A DNA stretch of 45,224 nt from UCB3 sp964415605 (GCA_964415605.1 CAYQBA010000014.1:1-45224), one strand, 5' to 3'; counted from the first letter of the stretch, positions 25,801 through 33,337 are shown. Translations and numbers: made by a program. The notes: a model not told the origin generated them from the letters alone.

Positions 25801-26680
25801 CCCACGGCGTGACGGCGGCCAGCGTGTCGGTCGTGACGTCCTGGTAGAAGACGCGGGTGGCGATGACCTTGTTGTTGGTCAAGAGCGCCTTGTCGGGGTA
25901 CTCCAGCACGGTGCCGTCACGGCCGTGGAGCGTCGCGACCGGGAAGCCGTCCGGCGCGGGGGGCATGCCCGTGTCGTTGAACATCGGGTGCTGGGCATCG
26001 GCCCCGGTGTCGATGATGGCCAGCCGCGCGCCGAGCCCGGCCTCGCTGGTCCCACCGGCCTGCTCCCACGCCGCGACCGTGCCGAGCAGCGTGGCGGTCG
26101 AGTCAAGCTCGGGCTCGAGCTGCTCCTCGGGGTACACCAGCCGCACGCCGTCCATCTGCATCACGCGCAGCGCGTTGGCCGGCGAGAGCTCGACCGCGAA
26201 CCCGTTCAGGGCGAGCTTGAAGCGCCAGTCCGTCTTGTGTGCCTCGGGTGCGATCGCGCGGATTCGGCTGAGGTAGCGCGTCTGGACTCGGTCCAGATAG
26301 CGGGCATAGGCCTGCGCCGCCTTGGAGCCCGCGTCGAGATGGACGTCCCGTTGCGGCGCCGCGGCATTGGCGGCGACGGCGTCCACGGCGGTCGGGGCGA
26401 GACCGGCAATGCCGCCTCGATATTGGGCGACGGGCGGGTCGGCGAGCACCACGATGTAGCGCCGGGTTGGCGACGCGGGTTCCGCCGCCTCGAAGGGGGC
26501 GTCGACCGCCGGCGCCGAAGCCGACGGATCGGGGCTGGGATCCACATACCACGGCGCAGCCGTGTCGATCGACGTCTCGATGGGCGTGGCCGAAGCCGAG
26601 CGGACGCCCGACAGCGACGCGACCATCGCCAGCGCCAGGAGGTGGCGCACGGTGAACCGGATGAACAAGCGTTGAGCCAT
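22874..26680 (-). CDS. Exported subtilisin-like serine protease (S8) with PA domain
   Basis: A 1268-aa secreted protease. ATG 26680 follows a GAGAGGG site; the signal peptide is about residues 1-32 (ending SASAT). Residues 72-190 look like an I9 propeptide (RRYIVVLADPPVA). The catalytic triad is visible: D224 in AIIDTGAD, H300 in GDHGLHVAGI and S636 in SGTSMSSPHVAG; N403 in SSGNAGG is the oxyanion residue. A protease-associated (PA) domain is inserted at about 455-560 (VVYFNDNGTVAGGC, MGLIIVSRNAY). Residues 660-1240 hold Fn3-like and other beta domains. The C-terminus reads GIFLPLVMNTFELNPGP plus a short Pro-rich end, a [YF]-x-P tail with a 20-residue extension. It could mature neighbouring surface proteins or digest extracellular protein; the first is only inference. 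Confidence 0.93.
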   Translation of the reverse strand: MAQRLFIRFTVRHLLALAMVASLSGVRSASATPIETSIDTAAPWYVDPSPDPSASAPAVDAPFEAAEPASPTRRYIVVLADPPVAQYRGGIAGLAPTAVDAVAANAAAPQRDVHLDAGSKAAQAYARYLDRVQTRYLSRIRAIAPEAHKTDWRFKLALNGFAVELSPANALRVMQMDGVRLVYPEEQLEPELDSTATLLGTVAAWEQAGGTSEAGLGARLAIIDTGADAQHPMFNDTGMPPAPDGFPVATLHGRDGTVLEYPDKALLTNNKVIATRVFYQDVTTDTLAAVTPWAHNNGDHGLHVAGIAGGRYGTYDVGAFGQNLKITMGGVAPNAHILFYGNYGSTVEFVAVYDQMLLDKVDAVNISQGHAGWLIDGPRHHPVALAQSAAAEAGLVTVASSGNAGGNGRASLSGAWKYSDDILVVGNTTTTGSFEIGAEAQGDELPAELANLVLTPVSSPLPPADVQGELYFVPTGNGCNADTGAKDKIAVVVYFNDNGTVAGGCALAARVTAMQQSGAMGLIIVSRNAYLGVPGPVANLAIPVWSIGRRGGVDLQDWLTQNNTVSVKVKAGLVRGASDLPDVLAGSSSRGPGLDWGVKPDISAPGTNVLSSRVSAAIQNNQVVITRFFGGLSGTSMSSPHVAGAAALIRSVHPNWTVPQVMSAIINTSSPTVVTGDLASPVPASTTDGGPGRLDMRHALDPGVFLTPQKLSYGVVPEGVADDLEIALESASDKFETWKLTVEPGGGDAVPELDLTEITLAPGAHNSFVLTLDTEGLDETEHWGHVVLARQGTDQVVRVPYFALVQREADMRDVLLVNWTYGDTQNYASHYTKAFEDLGLTYSVWNMGDTNDGLENRQTTHPTFAEMYRHRMVILNANMSPMSLQLYLAGQFQYQNYMLAGGNFLIAGQGTQGFWRFLGTTRYNQASQPQLPDTWPRAWNGPAQNLGCEMCLARYFAGYTPVLTATLSGKLLVPFPMRPEEPEMEVVLRPHPDAAPGPFAYPLDISTGAKAPEGAEGNQYRFNSGKVVDGYYPSTSAQITVGLGDIDMAESVLDRIVPLARPLWSYPVKTEDGEDDLNAVGTYVAGRQTPAADVAWNAMYWGFGLEGVGEGAEGTVSQARLMGDTFNFMVNNLWATARSVGIVPDSDSVAIRVDVAKTAEEVRVKGVEIDWGDGMPAETQSYAPKVLPETETFGHKYAKSGDYRIVIKYLPADGEHMAPVYATTTVTVKVKPKGIFLPLVMNTFELNPGPPAETPMPAPAVLPARRDD

Positions 26681-26737
26681 GGATGCTGACCCTCTCTGTA
26701 TGGTTCCAAGGAGCTGGATCGTGGGCGACTGGTGGAG

Positions 26738-26775
26738 ATCTTACCAGATCGACTCCAGATGGTAAACTGGAGTCG
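26738..26775. promoter_or_regulatory. Divergent overlapping promoters with 9-bp dyad
   Basis: Minus strand (protease): -35 TTTACC (26766-26761), 17 bp, extended -10 TGG-TAAGAT (26746-26738). Plus strand (AlaX): -35 TTACCA (26741-26746), 16 bp, extended -10 TGG-TAAACT (26760-26768). Each -35 occupies the other's -10. A perfect inverted repeat CGACTCCAG / CTGGAGTCG (26750-26758 and 26767-26775) flanks the 8-bp centre, as an operator would. Confidence 0.5.
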
Positions 26776-26799
26776 AAAGCGAGGTCACGCGGTTCCGCC

Positions 26800-28059
26800 A
26801 TGCCTTCTGCCGCGCTCTACGACACGGATGCCTATGCCACCGAGGTTGAAGCCGTCATCACGGCTCTCGGCGAGGCCGACGGGCGACCCTTCGCGGTGCT
26901 CGATCGGACGCTGCTCTACCCTGAGGGCGGGGGGCAGCCCGCCGACCGGGGCTGGCTGGGCGAGGTGACGGTGATCGATGTCCAGCGGGTCGGTGGGGAG
27001 ATCTGTCATTTCATGGACATCGGCGCCCCGGCGCTCGACGATCTCCGCGCCGGCCCGGTCCAGGTGCGCGTGGACTGGGAGCGACGCTTCGACCACATGC
27101 AGCAGCACACCGCCCAGCATCTGCTGACAGCCGTGGCGGCCGATCGGTTCGGGTGGCCGACGACGGCCTTCCACCTGGGCGCCGACGTGGCGGACATCGA
27201 GCTCGACGTACCGGAGCTTGCCGCCCATGATCTCACCGCGCTCGAGGACGCCGTCATGGCGAAGGTGCGCGGAGCGCGATCCGTCTTCGCGCGCTGGGTC
27301 GAGCCCGAGGCGCTGGCGCGAACTGCGGTCCGCACGCGCGGTCTGCCGAAGGGCCACGCGGGTCCCGTGCGGCTGGTCGAGATCATGGGGGTGGACGTGA
27401 ACACCTGCGGCGGCACCCACGTGCGCTCGACGGCCGAGATCGAGTCGATCAAGCTCCTGGCGACCGAGCCGATGCGCGGCGGGACGCGGCTGCACTTCGT
27501 GGCCGGCGGTCGTATGCGGCGTCACCTCGGGCGGCACGTCGCCCGCACGGCCGCGCTGCGGCAAATCCTCGGCGTGCCCGACGACGCGCTGCCGGCGGCC
27601 GTGGCCGACCGGCTGACACGGCTCGCAGCGCGAGAGCGCGAGATCCGGGGCTTGGTGGCCGACCTGGCCGAGGCCACCGCGATGTCACTGGTGCATGCTC
27701 CGGGCCCGATCGCCACCCTGCACGCCACGAACCGAGACATGGCGTTCCTCCAGGCGGTGGCGCGGGCGATTCACGCCGCGGATGCCCGGCGCTCGGCGCT
27801 CCTCACCGCGAGCGAGCCGGGCGGTGATGGCGAAGGTACCGGGGTGTTCGTGTGGGTCGTCGGCGACGGCGCCACCGCCGCGTCGGGCAGGGACGTCGCC
27901 GCGGTGGCCGGAGCGCTGGCGGCGCTGCTCGGTGGCCGTGGCGGCGGCACGCCACCGTTCTTCCAAGGAAAGGCCACGCGCTTGGACCGGCGGCACGAAG
28001 CGGCCGCCATGCTGGGCGCCGCCCAGGGTTCGGTTGGCGCCACCTCGGAAGTGCGTTAG
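26800..28059 (+). CDS. alaX: Alanyl-tRNA editing protein, AlaX-L type
   Basis: AlaX proteins hydrolyse Ser-tRNA(Ala) or Gly-tRNA(Ala) that alanyl-tRNA synthetase has mischarged. This is the editing half of AlaRS as a free protein. An N-terminal barrel (YPEGGGQPADRG) is followed by the zinc and editing motifs H103-T-A-Q-H107 and C203-G-G-T-H207. A C-terminal DHHA1-like region ends GGRGGGTPPFFQGKAT, which with the length (419 aa) makes it the long AlaX-L form. ATG 26800 is preferred over an ATG at 26683 that lies in the protease promoter. The GAGG at 26781 is rather distant. It is divergent from the protease and far from alaS, which lies at 42-45 kb of the same window. Confidence 0.9.
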   Translation: MPSAALYDTDAYATEVEAVITALGEADGRPFAVLDRTLLYPEGGGQPADRGWLGEVTVIDVQRVGGEICHFMDIGAPALDDLRAGPVQVRVDWERRFDHMQQHTAQHLLTAVAADRFGWPTTAFHLGADVADIELDVPELAAHDLTALEDAVMAKVRGARSVFARWVEPEALARTAVRTRGLPKGHAGPVRLVEIMGVDVNTCGGTHVRSTAEIESIKLLATEPMRGGTRLHFVAGGRMRRHLGRHVARTAALRQILGVPDDALPAAVADRLTRLAAREREIRGLVADLAEATAMSLVHAPGPIATLHATNRDMAFLQAVARAIHAADARRSALLTASEPGGDGEGTGVFVWVVGDGATAASGRDVAAVAGALAALLGGRGGGTPPFFQGKATRLDRRHEAAAMLGAAQGSVGATSEVR

Positions 28060-28108
28060 CGGAACACCGCGCGGGAATCGATGGCCGCCGGCAAAGGGCT
28101 TCGCCCGA

Positions 28109-28480
28109 TCACGACCGATCGTCGTCGTCGACCAGCAGTGTGTTCAACACGGTGCTGACGATGCTGATCACGATGCCGGCGACGAGCGCGGTGATGAACT
28201 GATCCGACGTCGCGCCACCGATGTTCAAGGTATCCGACAAGCGGTCGGTGAGCATCAGCATCAACGCGTTGATGACCAGCGTGAACAGACCGAGCGTCAC
28301 CAACGTGATCGGGAACGTCAGGATGGCGACGATTGGCCGCACGAAGGCGTTGACGATCCCGAAAACGATCGCGACGACCACGAGGCCGGTGACGTCGCCG
28401 CCGATGTCGATGCCATGGACGAGTCGCGTGGCGACCCACAACGCCGCGGCGTTGATCACGATGCGAAGGAGCAGCTTCAC
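28109..28480 (-). CDS. Small four-helix membrane protein, Phage_holin_4_2-like
   Basis: The 123-aa protein is almost entirely hydrophobic with four predicted transmembrane helices. It contains the family pattern NAFVRPIVAILTFPITLVTLGLF followed by a polar loop and a Val/Ile-rich last helix. The 'phage holin family' name is historical: such genes are common on chromosomes and no phage genes surround it. GTG 28480 follows AGGAGG, which begins at the stop codon of the upstream DUF493-like gene, so the two form an operon with a 15-bp gap. The C-terminus is acidic (DDDDRS). Function unknown. Confidence 0.85.
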   Translation of the reverse strand: MKLLLRIVINAAALWVATRLVHGIDIGGDVTGLVVVAIVFGIVNAFVRPIVAILTFPITLVTLGLFTLVINALMLMLTDRLSDTLNIGGATSDQFITALVAGIVISIVSTVLNTLLVDDDDRS

Positions 28481-28495
28481 GATCCTCCACCTCCT

Positions 28496-28858
28496 CTAGA
28501 GCATCATCAACACGCCCGCGATCTCGGCGATCACGGTCTTGCGGTCGAGGGCCGTCCGCGGGCTGTCGACGAAAACCTCAACCCGGAACGAGATGTAAGC
28601 GCCCTGGCTGGACGGGCGCTCCGAGATGCGGAACGGCCGCGCGTCCGAGGAGCCCCAACCACCGAGGACGGCGTTCAGGCGCTCGCGGAAATCATCGTCG
28701 TCCCGGGCGATGACGACGATGGGGTAGTACCCTGGGAAGACGTGCGCGGCCTCCATGGCCTCGATGATCTGGGAGTCGTCCACCGCCTCCGCGCGCGGTG
28801 GACGCACGACGGGGGGCGTCCGGCCGTCGGCGGGGGTTTCGGAGAAGGGGGGCCACAT
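28496..28858 (-). CDS. DUF493 (YbeD)-like small protein
   Basis: A 120-aa cytosolic protein. After a ~25-residue Pro-rich start and a short helix (DSQIIEAMEA), the core follows the DUF493 pattern. FPGYYPIVVIARDDDDF leads into a second strand pair ERPSSQGAYISFRVEVFVDS and a final helix ending IAGVLMML, where E. coli YbeD has a similar SSKGNYHS strand and VRMVL end. The assignment is by pattern, not search. Family members have a ferredoxin-like fold of unclear function. ATG 28858 follows AAGGAG by 9 nt. It is the first gene of a pair with the holin-like gene. Confidence 0.65.
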   Translation of the reverse strand: MWPPFSETPADGRTPPVVRPPRAEAVDDSQIIEAMEAAHVFPGYYPIVVIARDDDDFRERLNAVLGGWGSSDARPFRISERPSSQGAYISFRVEVFVDSPRTALDRKTVIAEIAGVLMML

Positions 28859-28935
28859 GGTAAGGATCTCCTTGCGAAACGGCGTGGGATCGGACGGATG
28901 GCGGCGCGCCGTCTACACCGCCCGCCTCTCCCGCA

Positions 28936-28965
28936 ATCGTAGGCCAGGCAAACACCATGGGTCAA
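28936..28965 (-). promoter_or_regulatory. Promoter of the DUF493-holin operon
   Basis: Minus-strand TTGACC (28965-28960), 18-bp spacer, TACGAT (28941-28936), giving a leader of about 70 bases to ATG 28858. The same TTGACC-18-TACxxT layout precedes the recombinase gene. Confidence 0.5.
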
Positions 28966-29058
28966 GCCATGCCGCAGGCGCACCGCTCTGAGCGCCGAGC
29001 GAGCCTCGACTCCCGGCTGGCCGAGCGGCCACCGATGGCGTGCGACCCGCGCGTCGCG

Positions 29059-29319
29059 TCAGCCGCCGCGTTCGACCTGCCGGGAGGCCTGGACGGCGCT
29101 CAGCACATGGCAGACCCATCCGAGCAGGCCGCCGGTTCCGATCCAGAAGCCGGGGGTCACGATGAGCCAGAAGATGCCCCAGACCCACCGGCCGGCATAA
29201 AATTGCCCGAAGCCGGGCACGAGCAGTGACAGCACCGCCGCCACGCCAGGGTCGCGTGGCCGTGCATGGGTGCGGCGATGGACGGCCGTGCCGTCGTTGG
29301 GTCTTTGGACCACGTGCAT
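29059..29319 (-). CDS. TM2-domain membrane protein
   Basis: An 86-aa protein with a charged N-terminus (HRRTHARPRD) and the TM2 signature: AAVLSLLVPGFGQFYAGRW, a short loop, then LIVTPGFWIGTGGLLGWVCHVLSAVQ. These give two transmembrane helices joined by a tight turn. AAGGAG at 29327-29322 is only 2 nt from ATG 29319 but 8 nt from an in-frame GTG at 29313, so GTG may be the true start. A longer frame to 29361 would bury the ribosome site. TM2 proteins have no agreed molecular function. It lies divergent from the pspC-like gene. Confidence 0.8.
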   Translation of the reverse strand: MHVVQRPNDGTAVHRRTHARPRDPGVAAVLSLLVPGFGQFYAGRWVWGIFWLIVTPGFWIGTGGLLGWVCHVLSAVQASRQVERGG

Positions 29320-29634
29320 CACTCCTTTGCGCTGGGCGGAGGCGATCGCACTCGTCAGCATGCAACGCGATCGGGCCGCCGCGCGGCACCATTGGCCGGG
29401 GCCGTCGCGATGGCGGCCACATCCTTACTCTACGGCCGACGCCGGGTCAGGTTGCCCGCCCGCGGCGTCCAGTCAGGCCCGATGGCTCGATCGCGGCCGG
29501 CATCGGTTCGACCCGGTCTTCGCCACGACTGCGGGCCGATATGCCGCTCGCGCGCACAACCAGGGGCCTGCCCGCCGCGTACATCACTTCGGGCACCCAA
29601 GAATGGGCGCCCCTAGTCACCCCGGAGGCACACG
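29320..29634. other. Divergent intergenic region between TM2 and PspC genes
   Basis: These 315 bases should hold promoters for both divergent genes, but I see no convincing -35/-10 pair on either strand, no dyad and no small gene with a ribosome site. Confidence 0.5.
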
Positions 29635-30030
29635 ATGAGCGAGCTTTCCTCGCGCCGCCTGCTTCGATCAAGAAGCGATCGGCGCATCGCCGGCGTTTGC
29701 GGCGGCCTTGGTCGCCACCTCGACATCGACCCGACCTGGATTCGCCTGGCGTTTGCCGCCTTGTTCGTGACGACGGGCACCGGGCTCGTGTTCTACATCA
29801 TCCTGTGGGTCGTCATGCCTCTGGAGGCCGCGACGACGGACGCGCGTGCCATCGAATCCGCTGATTCGCCCGCGGTCGCCCTGCCGACCGTCCCCACCGC
29901 CGCGTTCACCGCGCATGAGGTCGACGCATGGAACCTGTCGCCAGCCGGCGTGAGCCCCAGTGGTGATCAGTCCCAGACCGCGGCCTCCGAGCGACCGGTC
30001 GAGGCCGGTTCAGGGGATACGTATCGGTAG
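29635..30030 (+). CDS. PspC-domain protein
   Basis: A 131-aa protein. GGAGG six bases before ATG 29635 sets the start. Residues 8-65 are a PspC domain: an Arg-rich lead (RLLRSRSDRRIAGVCGGLGRHLDIDP), a first helix TWIRLAFAALFVTTGTG and a transmembrane helix LVFYIILWVVMP. PspC domains sit in the membrane and in some bacteria report envelope stress. The remaining ~65 residues are polar, Ala/Ser/Thr-rich and probably disordered. The 3' end overlaps the convergent ATPase-winged-helix gene by 64 bp, so part of this tail is antisense to that gene's DNA-binding end. Confidence 0.85.
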   Translation: MSELSSRRLLRSRSDRRIAGVCGGLGRHLDIDPTWIRLAFAALFVTTGTGLVFYIILWVVMPLEAATTDARAIESADSPAVALPTVPTAAFTAHEVDAWNLSPAGVSPSGDQSQTAASERPVEAGSGDTYR

Positions 30031-31304
30031 CCCTGACGCCTGACGGTGCGGATGCTTCGTCCTCCGACCGGCACCTGGTCCAGGCGCTGGCGCAAGCGGC
30101 TGACCAGCTTCTCGACCCGAGTGTCGTGCACCAGCTCGGGGCGGTCGACGCCCCACAGCCGTTCCAGGATCTCCGCACGGGTGCATACCGCGCCGGCATT
30201 GCGATGCAGGAGCGCGAGCAGGTTGTACTCGAGCGCCGTCAGACCCGGCACCGCGTGGCCATCGACGATCACCATCCCACTCGTTGGGTCGATGACCACG
30301 GCCCGTGCCGTGGCCATCGGTCTTGAATAGGGCTTGCGGCGCCGTCCGTCGACGCCAGGCGCGGCGGCGGGCAGCCGGCCGAAGGGCAATCCGTCGAACA
30401 CCGCGGCTCGCCCGACCTTCGCTGGCCCGATCGCCGTGGGCGTGGGAACGGCCGCCCACAGCGATCGTCGCTGTGAATGGCTCATGGCGGACGCGGCCGC
30501 ATCCAACGGCCCCACGCGAGCCACGGCGGGCATCCTGAGCACGCGCGGCCGCCCGGGTTCCACATCGCGCAGCGGAGATGGCGCCGACGTCGAAGGCCAG
30601 GTCGACCTCAGATCGGCGTAGGGCCGGACCCGGCCCTCGATCTCGACCGAGGCAAACGCGGCATGCAACGGCGACCCGCGCCATCCGGCCAGGCCGCGCT
30701 CGAGATCGCGCAGGGATGGCTCGGTGGCGACGACGAACACGACCTCGGCCGGGGTGCGCCGCGTCAGCGCCGCCAGCCCGCTGAGGAACACTCGGCTGGC
30801 GGCCGCTTCGCCCGACGTGCCGGATTGGAAAGCCCACTCGAACTCGTCGAGCAAGAGGACCGGGCGGATGCCTTGCTCGGCGATGTGGTGCGCGAACGCC
30901 TCGACGGCCGTCACGTCGATCGCGGCACGATCGGTAAGCGATCGGGCGACGTCGTCGAAGCGCTCTCCGCCCATGCGCCGGATCAAGTGCGCCACCCGCC
31001 GCCAGAAGCGGTCCGTGCTGAACGGGGCAACCGCCTGCATGTCGACGTAGATCGGCAGATCGAGTGCCCCGGCCCCTCGGATGTCCGAGAGGCCGCCGCC
31101 AGCAGGCGTGGCGAGGGACCGGAGCAGGTGGGACTTGCCGACGCCAATCGGGCCGTGAATCGCCACGTGGCCGCCGTGCCGGGCGGAGAGATGCGCGCGG
31201 ACGATGTCGAGCGGCTGGGCGCGCTCCCAGGGACTGGGTAGCCGTACGGTGGGGGTCGAGGCGGCACTGGCTCGCGCCGTCGCGATGCCTTGGGCTGGCA
31301 TCAT
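29967..31304 (-). CDS. P-loop ATPase fused to an OmpR/PhoB-type winged-helix DNA-binding domain
   Basis: ATG 31304 (with ATG 31301) follows AGGAG by 8 nt. The N-terminal half is an AAA/STAND-type ATPase: Walker A GPIGVGKS (51-58), Walker B PVLLLDEFE (148-156) and a sensor-like strand VVFVVATEPS (188-196). Residues 225-335 are low-complexity, Pro/Ala/Arg-rich. Residues 336-430 are a Trans_reg_C winged helix: LTALEYNLLALLHRNAG, ILERLWG, VEKLVSRLRQRL and the wing RTVRRQGYRY. There is no receiver or sensor domain, so the signal would act through the ATPase. I infer a transcription factor whose DNA binding depends on ATP; targets unknown. It is not the usual two-component layout, where the winged helix follows a receiver. 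Confidence 0.85.
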   Translation of the reverse strand: MMPAQGIATARASAASTPTVRLPSPWERAQPLDIVRAHLSARHGGHVAIHGPIGVGKSHLLRSLATPAGGGLSDIRGAGALDLPIYVDMQAVAPFSTDRFWRRVAHLIRRMGGERFDDVARSLTDRAAIDVTAVEAFAHHIAEQGIRPVLLLDEFEWAFQSGTSGEAAASRVFLSGLAALTRRTPAEVVFVVATEPSLRDLERGLAGWRGSPLHAAFASVEIEGRVRPYADLRSTWPSTSAPSPLRDVEPGRPRVLRMPAVARVGPLDAAASAMSHSQRRSLWAAVPTPTAIGPAKVGRAAVFDGLPFGRLPAAAPGVDGRRRKPYSRPMATARAVVIDPTSGMVIVDGHAVPGLTALEYNLLALLHRNAGAVCTRAEILERLWGVDRPELVHDTRVEKLVSRLRQRLDQVPVGGRSIRTVRRQGYRYVSPEPASTGRSEAAVWD

Positions 31305-31651
31305 GGGGAGGTCTCCTGTACTTGCAAGATCGAGCTGGTTACATGGATAGCTTGCCGGCAGCGGGGCGAAAGCAAACCATTGACCGGAAAGCTCTACGCA
31401 CCCCGCGCCTGCTGGGTTCACGGCCTGCCTGACGGCCGGGCGCACCACGGCGATGCGCCCGCCCACGTGCGGGGCGATGTCTCGCGGCGGCGCGGGCGAG
31501 CCACGCAGTATATGACACCGCTGGCGGCGAAAGGTTACATCCCCGCGGGCCAAGGTTCGTTAACGTATCGGCGCTGGGCGCACCGCTGGCGGCGGGGAAT
31601 GGTCGTCGGCCGCCGGCCGTCGGGCCAGGTCATGGGCATGCCGCGCGCGGC
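31305..31651. other. Intergenic region upstream of the ATPase regulator
   Basis: No gene is supported in these 347 bases. A minus-strand TATACT (31512-31507) could be a -10 box about 200 bp before the ATPase gene, but no -35 is recognisable. The region also contains the end of the M14 peptidase transcript. Confidence 0.4.
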
Positions 31652-33337
31652 TCAGCCCTCCAGAGCCGCGCCGTAGCGGATCGTGCCCGCACGCGGCGCT
31701 GACCCGGCGAGGCGCACCGTCCCCCCGCCGGGGGCGTGCACCAGCCACTCCGCCTTGCCGCGGTTGTCGGTCGGCGAGCTGCCAAACGTGACGCCCAGCT
31801 TGTTGGCGCGGCCTTCGAGGTGCCCGATCTCGACGACGGGCGTCCCGCTGCGCAGCGACGCGCCCTCCGGGAGCGTGATCGCGACCCGCACGGGGCGTGC
31901 CGCCTTGACCGTGCGGGCGCGCTGCGTGCCGCTGGTCGACAGAAAACCGGCGTTCTCGACGACGGCGCGCACGTGGTACACGTCGTCGCCCAACGACGCG
32001 ATCTCCACGGCGCGCCAGGCGAGGCGCGGCGCCAAGGCCACGAACCCGATGGCGAAGTCGGCTTGTGGGGCGATCTCGGCCTCCAGAAGCGCAGGCGGCG
32101 GGTTGCGCCAGCTGTAAAGGTGGTTCCAGCCGCCGATCTCGACATGCCCGAGCTCGGGATGCTCGAACGGCTGCCATGTCACCAGGCTCTCCGGCGCTTG
32201 CGCGAGCACGAAGTCGAGGATCTGGTAGTCGTCCTCGATCGGGTGCTTGCGCATCCAGTCGATGAACTTCTTGTCCCGGTTCTTGTGCTCGACCCCGGCC
32301 GCCGTCGGGAGGTCCCACAGCTCCACGGTGAAGGCGAGGATACCGTTGTGGGAGTACATCCAATCGTCGAACGCGCCGCTGATGACTTCCTTGGGGTGAT
32401 AGCGGAAGTCGTGATACACCGAAACGTTCGGGTAGCCCGTGATCTCGGTGCCGCGGTCGCCGATCGCCTGGTAGACCCAGAGGTCGTTGGTGTCCATCTC
32501 GGTGTCCGGCCGATCGCTGAACGGGCGCAGGATCGCCCGGCTGTAGGTGTGGAGGGTCAGCGCTCCGAAGACGTTGGGGTGGGTTGCCATGAAGTCCAGC
32601 ACCGCGCGGATCTCGACTTCCGAGCCAGGATAGTCGCCGGCGCCGGTCTGCTCGCCTTCGGGGCGCCAGCCGCTCGGGAAGTTGCGGTTGAAGTCGAGTC
32701 CCTGGTGCGGCGGGGCGATCCGGATGATGTGGCCGTCGAAGTTCTCGATGCGCCCCTCGGGCAGCACGCGATAGTAGGTCGCGCCTTCGTCGTGGGGCAG
32801 GCGCTTGACCATGAGCCGCGGGTCGCGCTCCGACACCTTCCAGTCGCCCGCAGGGTCTTCGATCCGCATCTGCAGGATGCGCCCGTCGCCGTCGACGTCC
32901 TCGGCGTGCAGGCCGTCCTGGCGGTCGGCATACGGGTAGGGCCGGGTGCCGGACCTGAGAAAGCGCGGCTGCTCGTGCAGCGCCAGCGCCGCGCCGTCGG
33001 GGTTGAGGCGCGGCGCGATGTAGACGACTTGCTCGTCGATCACGCGGGTGACGATGGGGTCGTGGCCGTAGCGCGTCACCAACGCGTTCAAGATGTACAG
33101 CGCGGCCATCGTGCCCGTGACCTCCGTGGCATGGATGTTGGCGTCGATCCAAAAGCCCGGCTTGTCGAGGTCCGGGCCGGTGCTCTGGTTGGTCACCGTG
33201 ATCAGCGGGATGTCGCGCCCCTCGAACGACCGGCCGAGCGTGCCGAGGCTCACGATGCCCGGATGGTCCGCCCCGATGCGCTCGAGCTGGGTCTGGAGCG
33301 CGTGGTTGTCATAATATCGGTCGAAGCGTAGGTTCAC
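31652..33337 (-). CDS. M14-family zinc carboxypeptidase, cytosolic
   Basis: The enzyme should remove C-terminal residues from peptides. Numbering from GTG 33337, zinc ligands are H69 and E72 (IHATEVTG) and H263 (LTLHTYS). Substrate-binding N217-R218 (FNRNFPSG) and catalytic E339 (FTVELWD) complete the M14 set, spaced almost exactly as in carboxypeptidase A except for an insertion between E72 and H263. The ~170 C-terminal residues form an Ig-like domain. No signal peptide is present from the GTG start; the longer frame to 33619 is rejected because it runs into the proS promoter region and has no sensible N-terminus. An AGGA 10 nt upstream is a weak ribosome site. Substrate class within M14 is not clear. 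Confidence 0.88.
   Translation of the reverse strand: MNLRFDRYYDNHALQTQLERIGADHPGIVSLGTLGRSFEGRDIPLITVTNQSTGPDLDKPGFWIDANIHATEVTGTMAALYILNALVTRYGHDPIVTRVIDEQVVYIAPRLNPDGAALALHEQPRFLRSGTRPYPYADRQDGLHAEDVDGDGRILQMRIEDPAGDWKVSERDPRLMVKRLPHDEGATYYRVLPEGRIENFDGHIIRIAPPHQGLDFNRNFPSGWRPEGEQTGAGDYPGSEVEIRAVLDFMATHPNVFGALTLHTYSRAILRPFSDRPDTEMDTNDLWVYQAIGDRGTEITGYPNVSVYHDFRYHPKEVISGAFDDWMYSHNGILAFTVELWDLPTAAGVEHKNRDKKFIDWMRKHPIEDDYQILDFVLAQAPESLVTWQPFEHPELGHVEIGGWNHLYSWRNPPPALLEAEIAPQADFAIGFVALAPRLAWRAVEIASLGDDVYHVRAVVENAGFLSTSGTQRARTVKAARPVRVAITLPEGASLRSGTPVVEIGHLEGRANKLGVTFGSSPTDNRGKAEWLVHAPGGGTVRLAGSAPRAGTIRYGAALEG

Noticed and set aside
23033..26689. 1218-codon open frame on the plus strand
   Set aside because: Antisense shadow of the subtilase gene, whose catalytic triad is intact. 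The shadow is Arg/Val/Gly/His low complexity without domains.
28109..28480. Holin as evidence of a prophage
   Set aside because: The family name is misleading. No lysin, capsid, terminase or repressor genes are nearby, and the gene is in an operon with a DUF493-like gene.
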